NCBI GenBank assembly: GCA_001898935.1 | Contig: MKVT01000009.1 | Coordinates: 186,001-250,000, forward strand | DNA from: Paludibacter sp. 47-17 | Lineage (GTDB): Bacteria; Bacteroidota; Bacteroidia; Bacteroidales; Paludibacteraceae | Length of the DNA stretch: 64,000 bases | Direction of reading: 5' to 3' | Part shown: positions 52,791 through 61,778 of the stretch, piece by piece | Position numbering within the stretch: the first letter of the stretch is position 1 | Layout of the letters: every line of letters begins with the position of its first letter | Translations under genes and position numbers: made by a program | The notes under the pieces: generated by a model | What the model was told of the DNA's origin: nothing | What the model saw: the letters and a program-made list of their open reading frames with translations, nothing else | Database searches by the model: none

Positions 52791-55739
52791 ATGAAGAAAC
52801 TTATTTTATTGGCACTGATCCTGTGTAGCATACAGGGCTTTGCAAAACGGTACCTGGTACAAACAGGAGCTCCCGGCGCAGCCACATGGAGGGCAGCCGG
52901 AGACGGAGAAGAGCTGGTCGACCTGACGGCGAATGGTCAATCGTTCAACACATGGTACAATGCGACTGTAATTTCAACCGATGAAGTGTGGATTGCGGCA
53001 GGAAACTACGTATTGAGTGGAGTCAACACGGTCAGTCAATCGAATCATTCGGTGTATGGCGGCTTCGCCGGTACAGAGGTTCAACCTTCGGACCGGGCAA
53101 AGGGAAGCGTTGCCTGGGCATTCACGAACGAAACAATCCTGGACGGAAATAATGCAACCCAGGTTTTACTTGCCGGCGGCCCCTTGTCGAATGTGGTATT
53201 CGACGGCATCACCATCACTAAAAGCACCGCGTCCAATGCAGCCGCGCAGTTCAGAAGCGGGGTAACCCTGCAAAATTGCAAAATCACAAACAATACTTCA
53301 ACGGGGAACGGAGGCGGAATTAACTTGTACAACGGAGGCAGTGTAACGAACTCCTATATTGCCGCAAACCTGGCATCACACGGAGGCGGAATATATTCGA
53401 ACACTGCTAATGCCGAAACTGCTTCCATTACGGGTTGTTTGATCGAAGACAACAGAGGCAGCTCTACGTGCGGAGGAATACGGGTTCAGGGCGCCGGACC
53501 CGGTACGACAGTAGTCACTAATTGTATTATCCGGGGTAATAAAGGGTGGGACGGAACATCGGCCAAACCAGGAGGAGCTATTTACACGAATTCGGGGAAC
53601 AATAGCTTTATCAATTGCTTGATTGTAAACAACTCGGGCACCAATACCGTTTATTTTAACGGAGGAAATCTATTCAATACAACAATTGCCAATAACGTAG
53701 GACAGGTGTTAATTGCAAGCGCATCAAACTCGATGTCGCTCACCAACTGCCTCGTTTGGGGCAACAAAACCGACACTTCAGGTGCTACCAACACCGGAAT
53801 CACAAGCAACACCGGCAACCTGAACGTAACCATTAAAAATTGCGGCATTTCGCCGGCACCAGGTGCAGGCTGGACGCAACAAGCGAATTTCACCCTCGAA
53901 TACGGAAACGAATCGCAACAAAACGACAAAGGACCCGGTTTCGTTTTACCGACCACTTTCTGGGGTGCTCCCGGCAGCCCCTCCCAACAAACTGAATTGG
54001 AAAATGCGGACTGGTATATCAAAAACACTTCGGGAGCCATCAACAAAGGAACAGCAAACGTAAGCTATACGAACGACTTATCGGGTAACCCGCGTCCTCA
54101 AAACGGAACTTTCGATATTGGCGCTTACGAGCGAATACCCCTGTATTACACATCGGTAAAAACCGGTTCGTGGAGCGTCACCGGCACCTGGAACAGTTCG
54201 ACCGACAAACTTAACTGGACGGCCGCGGTAGACGTTCCTTCCGTATACGACCAAAGCGTTGTTGTTCAAAACGATCATGAAATAAACGTGAATGTCAACG
54301 GCTCATCTACCACACTCATTATTCAACCGAAAGGCAAGCTGACAATCGATGCCGGCCAGACATTAAATCTATCGGCAACGCTTACACTGGAAAGCAACGC
54401 AAACGGAACTGCTACTGTGGTAGACGCCAACACCGACCTTAACGGATTGACTGTTGCAGGAGCCACTTCCGTGCAACACTACCTTCCGGGTGGCGGACGT
54501 ACGTGGTGGTACGTAAGCAGCCCGCTTACCGAAGCATCCAGCACTATATTCGACGGAGATAAGATTGGCAAACATGTGGAAGATTATGAAAATGATGGTG
54601 ACGAAACAACTTCAGCGCCTTATTACACCTCCCCTTTCTCCACTCCCGAAAATCTAAATCCGGGGCGCGGATACATGGTAAAAAGGACAGCTCCCGCCAC
54701 CGGCACGACCTACACCTTCACCGGCGGATCGCTCAACACGGGTAATATTACCCTCACTCCTACCCGCACCGGAACCAGCCAGGGAGCCCGGGGATTCAAC
54801 CTGCTCGGCAATCCGTATCCTTCGTATATCGACTGGGATGCGATTCACGAAGAATCGACCAATATGCGCAACGCAATCTGGTTTCGAACATTTGATACCA
54901 CAACAGGCAGTATGATTTTTCACACCTATGGCGATGGTGATGCCGTACCGGAAATTACATCACCGAAAATTGCTCCGATGCAGGCTTTCTGGGTAAAAGT
55001 GGATAAAGACAACACGCCTGCTTCAGTAACGTTCAGAAACATCCATCGCTCGCATTTCACCACCGGAGCCAATCCGCTGAAAGTGAAAACAGCCGGCAAC
55101 CGTCAGCGCCTCCGCCTCGTCATAAGCAATGGCTCTGCCACCGACGAAACCTTGCTGGTGGGCAAATCGTATGCATCGAATAGCCTGGATAATTACGATA
55201 TTGAAAAAATGTCGGACAACAACGGTGAAATACCTGAAATTTATTCCCTTATCGATCATCAGGAATTGGTGATCAACTCCATGCAGGAACTGAGCGATGG
55301 ATTGGTCGTAGCGCTCGGCATTCGTCCGGGCAAGCCGGGCAATTTCAGTATCGAAACCACACAGTTGGAAAATATCAACGGAAGGGTTATATTGGTGGAT
55401 CAACTTACTGGCACGGAAACAGAGCTAAATCCGGGCTCCGGCTACTCGTTTACCGCCGATGGAACCGCCAACAACCGCTTCAGCCTTGAGTTTCGCGCTC
55501 CGGCTGCTATTACAGGTTTTCACAACGCCAACAGCCAACTCAAGGTGGTTGCGTCCGGCAACAGCATCGTGATCCAAGGATTGTCAGCCGGTAAGGTGGT
55601 ACGTATTTTTAATACAATGGGACAAGAACTTTACAGCGCAACAGTTTCGGCCGACCGTACCGAATTACAGCACTCCTGCTCACCGGGCTTATACCTGGTA
55701 AAAGTGAATAATGAAACCACTAAAGTAACCGTAAAATAA
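52791..55739 (+). CDS. T9SS-secreted right-handed beta-helix (parallel repeat) protein
   Basis: 'NCKITNNTSTGNGGGINLYNGGSVTNSYIAANLASHGGGIYSN' beta-helix repeats, 'GAYERI'; C-term 'VRIFNTMGQELYSATVSADRTELQHSCSPGLYLVKVNNETTKVTVK'. Confidence 0.87.
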   Translation: MKKLILLALILCSIQGFAKRYLVQTGAPGAATWRAAGDGEELVDLTANGQSFNTWYNATVISTDEVWIAAGNYVLSGVNTVSQSNHSVYGGFAGTEVQPSDRAKGSVAWAFTNETILDGNNATQVLLAGGPLSNVVFDGITITKSTASNAAAQFRSGVTLQNCKITNNTSTGNGGGINLYNGGSVTNSYIAANLASHGGGIYSNTANAETASITGCLIEDNRGSSTCGGIRVQGAGPGTTVVTNCIIRGNKGWDGTSAKPGGAIYTNSGNNSFINCLIVNNSGTNTVYFNGGNLFNTTIANNVGQVLIASASNSMSLTNCLVWGNKTDTSGATNTGITSNTGNLNVTIKNCGISPAPGAGWTQQANFTLEYGNESQQNDKGPGFVLPTTFWGAPGSPSQQTELENADWYIKNTSGAINKGTANVSYTNDLSGNPRPQNGTFDIGAYERIPLYYTSVKTGSWSVTGTWNSSTDKLNWTAAVDVPSVYDQSVVVQNDHEINVNVNGSSTTLIIQPKGKLTIDAGQTLNLSATLTLESNANGTATVVDANTDLNGLTVAGATSVQHYLPGGGRTWWYVSSPLTEASSTIFDGDKIGKHVEDYENDGDETTSAPYYTSPFSTPENLNPGRGYMVKRTAPATGTTYTFTGGSLNTGNITLTPTRTGTSQGARGFNLLGNPYPSYIDWDAIHEESTNMRNAIWFRTFDTTTGSMIFHTYGDGDAVPEITSPKIAPMQAFWVKVDKDNTPASVTFRNIHRSHFTTGANPLKVKTAGNRQRLRLVISNGSATDETLLVGKSYASNSLDNYDIEKMSDNNGEIPEIYSLIDHQELVINSMQELSDGLVVALGIRPGKPGNFSIETTQLENINGRVILVDQLTGTETELNPGSGYSFTADGTANNRFSLEFRAPAAITGFHNANSQLKVVASGNSIVIQGLSAGKVVRIFNTMGQELYSATVSADRTELQHSCSPGLYLVKVNNETTKVTVK

Positions 55740-55748
55740 AATACGATC

Positions 55749-55916
55749 ATGAACGAATATCGAAACAACCGCTACGAGCGTCCGGAAATAACACAGGTAC
55801 AACTTGATCTTGAAATTTCACTTCAGCTTGCATCGGATGTAAATCCTATGGAAGAACCCGACTGGACGAGTAAGGCTCCGGAAAATTTCACAAACGATCC
55901 GTATCAACTTACCTAA
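55749..55916 (+). CDS. Small conserved protein (55 aa), not in supplied ORF track: MNEYRNNRYERPEITQVQLDLEISLQLASDVNPMEEPDWTSKAPENFTNDPYQLT
   Basis: Translated by hand; ATG 9 nt after the 52791 gene; paralogue of 47342-47509; followed by an intrinsic terminator. Confidence 0.85.
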   Translation: MNEYRNNRYERPEITQVQLDLEISLQLASDVNPMEEPDWTSKAPENFTNDPYQLT

Positions 55917-55925
55917 GCATCATCA

Positions 55926-55962
55926 CCCGGGAGACCTTCACCAGTCTCCCGGGCGCTTTTTT
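55926..55962 (+). terminator. Rho-independent terminator after second 55-aa ORF
   Basis: cccgggagac / gtctcccggg perfect stem then gcttttttg. Confidence 0.9.
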
Positions 55963-56096
55963 GACCCCTCCTCTCCCGAACGGGAGCAGGCTGCATTCGG
56001 CCTCTGAGGCTTCAGACTGTTTTTCAGCAAGTCCTCTCCTGGAATAAAATTACTATATTTTTATTATCATCGCTTTTATTATTAAACTATTTTATT

Positions 56097-56104
56097 ATCT
56101 TTGC
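56097..56104 (+). promoter_or_regulatory. Putative -7 box TATCTTTG upstream of sialidase 2
   Basis: TAnnTTTG consensus 44 nt upstream of ATG 56148. Confidence 0.5.
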
Positions 56105-56147
56105 CTCCAAAATATTTATTTAATTACTAATTCATCCGGTTCCTATC

Positions 56148-57761
56148 ATGAAAAAACTCTTCGGGATTGCATTATTCGGCGTACTGATGGGAGGTGCGGC
56201 GCTGCCTTTACAGGCATCATCGGCGGGTATCGACTCGGTGCTCGTGCATCAGGGCACGTACACCACTACTGCAATCGGACATCGCGACTACGGTATGGCG
56301 CGGATTGAGGTGTTCGCTTCGGACGAAGGTGCGGTGCTCCACTCGGTAACCATCGACCTGACAGGCAGTTCGCACGCCAAAACAATCACAAAGCTCAAGC
56401 TGTATCATGCGGGCGCTCAGCTCCGGCTGAAAACAGCAAGCCAGGCATTGATAGCCGAAACGAAAGGTCCGAAATCGAATACGAAAGCGGTAGTGCTTAA
56501 ACTTAAAAAACCGCTGCCCCTGGCAAAGGGTCGTACCAACCTGATTGTGGCGGCCGATATTTCGGACAAAGCGGCAGAGGGCGCCATTGTCGACAACCGT
56601 GTATTGTCGATACAGATAAGCAAAGAAGGGGAAAAACAAACCATACGGCCCCAACAACCCGAAACTCCATTGTACAGTATTGTATTTCTGAAACGTACCG
56701 AGGTGCTGAAACCGGGCGACTTCGGCTCGAAGAGCTACCGGATCCCGGCATTGGTAACTGCTGCCGACGGCTCCCTGGTGGTAATGACCGACCGTCGCAA
56801 GTACAACTCGGTCGACCTGCCCGAAGATATCGATGTAGTAGCGCAACGCAGTACCGATGGAGGCAACACATGGTCGGAGCCCCGCATCGTGGCCAAAGGC
56901 ACCGGACACGGCAAAGGCTATGGCGATGTAGCCCTGATCAAGGCCTCCAGCGGCAAACTCATCGCTTTATACGTGGGTGGTCCCGGCCTCTGGAAATCGA
57001 CACCCGAAAATCCCAACCGGCATTATATGTCGACCAGCTCCGACAATGGTCTTACCTGGACAGCCCCTCGTGATATTACCCCGCAGATTTACGGCGCCGA
57101 ATGTGCCGACCCGGTACGGTCGAAGTGGATGGCATCGTTCTTCGGGTCGGGTCAGGGACTAAGCATGCGTTCGGGACGGGTGATGGCCGTAATAGCGGTG
57201 CGCGAACCCGGCAGGAACGGACTGCACAATTACGCTGTTTATTCCGATGACGAGGGTGAAACATGGAAAGTCTCGGAACGTGCTATTGTGGATGGCGACG
57301 AAGCCAAGGTGGTAGAACTCGACAATGGCGACATCCTGATGAGCAGCCGTACGCGCGGCAACCGCCTCTGGGCCAAATCGACCGATGGCGGCATCACCTG
57401 GGGAAACCGCAACAGCTGGAGCGAAATCTGGGGCAATGCCTGCGATGCCGATATCGTACGCTACACTTCGGTGAAAGATGGTTACGACAAGAGCCGCATC
57501 CTCCACACCTTACCCAACCACGCCACCCGCCGCAACCTGGCCGTGTGGATGAGTTACGACGAAGGTACCAGCTGGCCGGTAAAAAAAGTACTCTGCCCGG
57601 GAACCTCGGCCTATTCGTCGGTGAGCATCTTGCCCGATGGCACCGTAGGGGTTTACTTTGAAGAAGACGAGTCGGAGGTATATACCATGACCTTCATCGC
57701 TTTCACCCTCGACTGGCTCTCGTCGGGCAACGACAGCTACAACGCTCCGTACAACAATTAA
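56148..57761 (+). CDS. Sialidase (GH33), compact form with signal peptide but no T9SS tail
   Basis: 'SYRIPALVTAADGSLVVMTDRRKYNSVDLPEDIDVVAQRSTDGGNTW', several Asp boxes, 'ADPVRSKW', 'RILHTLPNHATRRNLAVW'; ends at 'WLSSGNDSYNAPYNN'. Confidence 0.93.
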   Translation: MKKLFGIALFGVLMGGAALPLQASSAGIDSVLVHQGTYTTTAIGHRDYGMARIEVFASDEGAVLHSVTIDLTGSSHAKTITKLKLYHAGAQLRLKTASQALIAETKGPKSNTKAVVLKLKKPLPLAKGRTNLIVAADISDKAAEGAIVDNRVLSIQISKEGEKQTIRPQQPETPLYSIVFLKRTEVLKPGDFGSKSYRIPALVTAADGSLVVMTDRRKYNSVDLPEDIDVVAQRSTDGGNTWSEPRIVAKGTGHGKGYGDVALIKASSGKLIALYVGGPGLWKSTPENPNRHYMSTSSDNGLTWTAPRDITPQIYGAECADPVRSKWMASFFGSGQGLSMRSGRVMAVIAVREPGRNGLHNYAVYSDDEGETWKVSERAIVDGDEAKVVELDNGDILMSSRTRGNRLWAKSTDGGITWGNRNSWSEIWGNACDADIVRYTSVKDGYDKSRILHTLPNHATRRNLAVWMSYDEGTSWPVKKVLCPGTSAYSSVSILPDGTVGVYFEEDESEVYTMTFIAFTLDWLSSGNDSYNAPYNN

Positions 57762-57860
57762 CTTTAGTTTCTTTTTCAATAGAAGTTTCCGGTGAACAAC
57801 CATCACCGGAAACTTCAAGTTAACTCGAGCCGGTTCACTTGCCGGCCAAAATCTATACCC

Positions 57861-60800
57861 ATGAACATCAATTTCCGTACACTTTTACTCCTTTTATCCA
57901 TTACCGGCGCCGGTTTCAGCACTCAGGCCCAGGTAAACGGAACAGCCGTTGCTCCCGCCGCTTCTACCGCATCCAACCCGGTATATTACATGATCGAGTC
58001 GGCTTCCGACGGATCGTACTCCTTCAACGGCTTTACCGGCGACTTCCGCGGCAACGTGATGATTTCGCCCGCAACCGCCGGAAAAATAATCCACAACAAA
58101 CTGAGCACAGCTCCGTCGCAGGATCATGCCTTGTGGCAGATTATCGTGGTAGACGGCGTTCAGGTGCTGAAAAACAAAGGCACCGGCATGTATATGACCG
58201 GTTCGCACAGCGTTGGAACAACTGCAGCCGGCAACGATTTCAACTTCGACCTTATAGCCGGAAAACAATACCGGCTCCGCAACGGCACCTTAAGCTACGC
58301 CAATACCTGGCAGAACAACCTCTGCGACCGCATCAACACCGGCTTTCAGGCCAACAGCCTTACCGCATGGTATTTCATTTCACCATCGCCGCTCGGAGCT
58401 ACCATTGCGACTGCTCAAAGCATACTTACAACCACCCGGGTGGGCGTTCATCCCGGACAATACACATCGGCCAACCGCAAAATCCTGCAGGATGCCATCG
58501 CGGCAGCAATAGCCGCACGCGACAATTCCACTACCGACGACGACGAAACTGCACGGATCACCCTCGAGGCAGCTATCGCCGCCTATCAGAATTCGCAAAA
58601 CGAACTCCGCATCAGCAACGATCAGGAGGAATTCTGGTACTGGATAAAAGCCATGCGGGGCAGCAGCAATGTTGCGCTCTTTGCCGAAAACATGGGCACA
58701 GGAACACAGGTGATCCACAAAGAACGTTCGGTAAAGGACGCCCAACTCTGGAAACTGGTAGCCAGCGGCGAGGGATATTCCATCGTGAACAAACAAGGAG
58801 GCGTATACCTCAACACCGACGTGGCCTACAATGCCCTTATAACTACAACAACCGCCAAGCCTGCCAGGGCTGTATACTTCAACAAATCGAACTACGCTAC
58901 CGATAATACCGAGTATGTTAATTATTATTTAGTGGAGGACACCAAGGTATCGGCATCGGCACAATTCCGGATGCATGCAGGCTCCAGCTCGCACAATTTC
59001 GGACTGATGAACTGGAATGGCGGTATCGCCGACAATTCATCGTTCCAATTCCTGCTGTACGATCCCAACGATTTACTAAACGTAGCTATCATGAGCCACG
59101 AAGAAGTATACGCAGCCAGCCCGCAGGGCACCAATCCCGGAACCTATCCGGCAGCAGCCCGCACGGCCTACCGGGCCGCCATCGATGCTGCCAGAACACT
59201 CAGCAACAACGAGACGGCCACCTCCGAAGAAAAAAACGCAGCGGTTGCGGCCTTGGAAGAAGCTAAAAGCGCTTTCCTGGCAACCCGCAACCCCATTAAA
59301 CTCAGCACCGTCAATGCCGACGTGTGGTACTATATTGTTTCAGCCGGACCCGGTTACAGCAACGGACAGGTGATGACCAACCAGGGCAACACCGCCGGAT
59401 CGATGATCGTGTTCGGAACCAAAGTGCTCGACCCGAACAAACTCTGGAAATTCACCGACGCCGGAAACGGAAAAATAACGATTCAAAATATGGCTTCGGC
59501 CCTTTACATCGCTGCCAACCCGCGCAACGGAGGGACTACCGCCACACCGGTTGCTTTTACTGCCACCTGGATGGGCGCCGATGCACAGTTCCTGTTCAAT
59601 GCCGACGGACAAACTTACCTGCACGCCCAGCAAAGCGGATCGCTGATCGTGACCTGGGCTACCAATACCCTGGGATCGGCTTCGGCCTGGAAACTGGAAG
59701 AATTACCGGCTTCGGACACCACCCGTCCGCTGCGCATTTCGTCAGTAACGGTCAATCAGGGCACCTATACAACTACTTCGATAGGCGCAACCGATCATGG
59801 ATTGGCCAATATCGCCCTGACTACCGACGGCATCCTCGGCAGTGTAAAATTGAAATCGGTTACCATCGACCTGAACGGAACCAGCCGCTCCGCAGCCATA
59901 AAAAGCATCAAGCTGTATCACACCGGCTCGTCGAACCGGCTGAATGCAGCGACTCATACCTTACTGGCCCGGGTCGACAATCCGGCGTCGGTGAACAATA
60001 CTATAAAACTGGAACTTACCACCCCCTATCAATTGCCGGTGGGTGCTACCCAGCTGTATGTGGCAGCCGATATTTCGGAGGAAGCGCTGGAAGGCGACAT
60101 TGTGGACACACGCGTGCACACCATCGACTACAGTTACCTGACCGGCACCGACACTATTGCCCGTCCCACCGCCATTGCCACACCGCTACACAGCATCGTG
60201 TACCTGAAACGCGTACAGGTATTAACGCCGGGCGATTATAATTCGGTAAGTTACCGCATTCCGGCTATCGTAACCGCGGCCGACGGTTCGCTCGTGGTGC
60301 TTACCGATAAACGCAAGTACAATTCGGGCGACCTTCCGGGCGATATCGACATTGTTGCCAACCGGAGCACCGATGGCGGCGCCACCTGGTCGCAACCCGT
60401 GACGGTAGCCTTGGGTACCGGCGGCGGGAAAGGCTTCGGCGATGCTGCTATGGTGAAAGCGAAGAGCGGCCGGTTGATTGCATTATTTGTAGGCGGACCG
60501 GGTTTATTCAACTCGACTCCCGAGAATCCCATCCGTTCGTATATGTCGACAAGCGACGACCATGGAGTAACCTGGACAGCACCCCGCGACATTACGCCCC
60601 TTCTCTACGGTGCACAATGTTCCGACCCCGTGCGCGCCAAATGGCAGGGCTCCTTCTTTGGATCGGGCCATGCCCTGTGCACCCGTTCGGGCCGCGTGAT
60701 GGCGGTGATTGCCGTACGGGAACCCAATATGAGCGGACTGCAGAACTATGCCGTATATTCCGACGACGAAGGCGCTACCTGGAAGGTATCGCAGCGCGCC

Positions 60801-61463
60801 ATCATCGGAGGCGACGAAGCCAAGGTAGTGGAACTCGACAATGGCGATATCCTGATGAGCAGCCGCACCGGCGGTAACCGCCTGTGGGCGAAATCGACGG
60901 ATGGCGGTGAGTCCTGGGGCACAAAAAACAACTGGCCCCAGCTATGGGGAAATGCCTGCGACGCCGATATTCTGCGCTATACTTCGGTAAAGGACGGCTT
61001 CAACAAAAGCCGCCTGCTGCATACGCTCCCCAACGCGTCGGACCGCCGCAACCTCACCATGTGGATCAGCTACGATGAAGGCACCAGCTGGAATACGAAA
61101 AAAACAATCTGCCCGGGTACTTCGGCCTATTCGTCGTTCACCATCCTGCCCAATGGCAATATCGGTGTTTATTTCGAGGAAGATGGCTCGAATGCCTACA
61201 CCATGACCTTCGTTGAATTCACGTTGAAGTGGCTCACCAACGGAGCCGACACCTACGAGCCGCCCCTTACATCGGTCGATGAGCTTAACGACGGGATCAA
61301 CCTGACGGTGATAGACCGCAGGATTTATCTCGATGGGAATACTACCGGATTCCGGATCTATACGCTGGGAGGTATCGAAATCGATGGCGGACAAGCCCTG
61401 GAAAAGGGTGTGTATATCGTAAAGGTCGCCGGCAAAGCTAACCGCAAGTTAATTGTAAACTAA
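57861..61463 (+). CDS. Modular T9SS-secreted sialidase (GH33)
   Basis: Signal peptide 'MNINFRTLLLLLSITGAGFSTQAQ'; RICIN/FIVAR-like modules; 'VSYRIPAIVTAADGSLVVLTDKRKYNSGDLPGDIDIVANRSTDGGATW'; tail 'FRIYTLGGIEIDGGQALEKGVYIVKVAGKANRKLIVN'. Confidence 0.92.
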   Translation: MNINFRTLLLLLSITGAGFSTQAQVNGTAVAPAASTASNPVYYMIESASDGSYSFNGFTGDFRGNVMISPATAGKIIHNKLSTAPSQDHALWQIIVVDGVQVLKNKGTGMYMTGSHSVGTTAAGNDFNFDLIAGKQYRLRNGTLSYANTWQNNLCDRINTGFQANSLTAWYFISPSPLGATIATAQSILTTTRVGVHPGQYTSANRKILQDAIAAAIAARDNSTTDDDETARITLEAAIAAYQNSQNELRISNDQEEFWYWIKAMRGSSNVALFAENMGTGTQVIHKERSVKDAQLWKLVASGEGYSIVNKQGGVYLNTDVAYNALITTTTAKPARAVYFNKSNYATDNTEYVNYYLVEDTKVSASAQFRMHAGSSSHNFGLMNWNGGIADNSSFQFLLYDPNDLLNVAIMSHEEVYAASPQGTNPGTYPAAARTAYRAAIDAARTLSNNETATSEEKNAAVAALEEAKSAFLATRNPIKLSTVNADVWYYIVSAGPGYSNGQVMTNQGNTAGSMIVFGTKVLDPNKLWKFTDAGNGKITIQNMASALYIAANPRNGGTTATPVAFTATWMGADAQFLFNADGQTYLHAQQSGSLIVTWATNTLGSASAWKLEELPASDTTRPLRISSVTVNQGTYTTTSIGATDHGLANIALTTDGILGSVKLKSVTIDLNGTSRSAAIKSIKLYHTGSSNRLNAATHTLLARVDNPASVNNTIKLELTTPYQLPVGATQLYVAADISEEALEGDIVDTRVHTIDYSYLTGTDTIARPTAIATPLHSIVYLKRVQVLTPGDYNSVSYRIPAIVTAADGSLVVLTDKRKYNSGDLPGDIDIVANRSTDGGATWSQPVTVALGTGGGKGFGDAAMVKAKSGRLIALFVGGPGLFNSTPENPIRSYMSTSDDHGVTWTAPRDITPLLYGAQCSDPVRAKWQGSFFGSGHALCTRSGRVMAVIAVREPNMSGLQNYAVYSDDEGATWKVSQRAIIGGDEAKVVELDNGDILMSSRTGGNRLWAKSTDGGESWGTKNNWPQLWGNACDADILRYTSVKDGFNKSRLLHTLPNASDRRNLTMWISYDEGTSWNTKKTICPGTSAYSSFTILPNGNIGVYFEEDGSNAYTMTFVEFTLKWLTNGADTYEPPLTSVDELNDGINLTVIDRRIYLDGNTTGFRIYTLGGIEIDGGQALEKGVYIVKVAGKANRKLIVN

Positions 61464-61545
61464 AAAGAGCTTAATTGCAAACCGCATCCGTGCGTAATTT
61501 GCTGAAAAGTTGTACCTTTGCCCCGAACCATTAACAAAAGCCATC

Positions 61546-61776
61546 ATGTTTCATTTTCTTATCTTTCTGCTGATTCTTGGCGTTGTGATCCTTTTATCCG
61601 TTATCTTCGGCGTATTCGGATTTATCAGGATGCTGTTCCGCGGCCCCCGTCAACGGCAAGCACAACACCCCTACTCAGGCACCGATCCGTTCGGGCAGAC
61701 GTCCGGCAACACCCGAAAAGGAAAAGTAATCTCCGACCAGGAAGGCGAATACGTCGATTACGAAGAAATAAAATAA
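61546..61776 (+). CDS. Small membrane protein (DUF4834-like)
   Basis: 'MFHFLIFLLILGVVILLSVIFGVFGFIRMLFRGPRQRQ...GKVISDQEGEYVDYEEIK'. Confidence 0.7.
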   Translation: MFHFLIFLLILGVVILLSVIFGVFGFIRMLFRGPRQRQAQHPYSGTDPFGQTSGNTRKGKVISDQEGEYVDYEEIK

Positions 61777-61778
61777 TC

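Noticed and set aside
47342-55916. Calling the 55-aa ORFs RiPP precursors outright
   Set aside because: No radical SAM, YcaO, LanM-like or dedicated peptidase/transporter gene is adjacent, so a RiPP label is not supported from this sequence alone
43019-61463. CRISPR or classic short tandem-repeat array
   Set aside because: The repeats here are long degenerate protein modules, with no regular short repeat/spacer pattern; none seen elsewhere in the window
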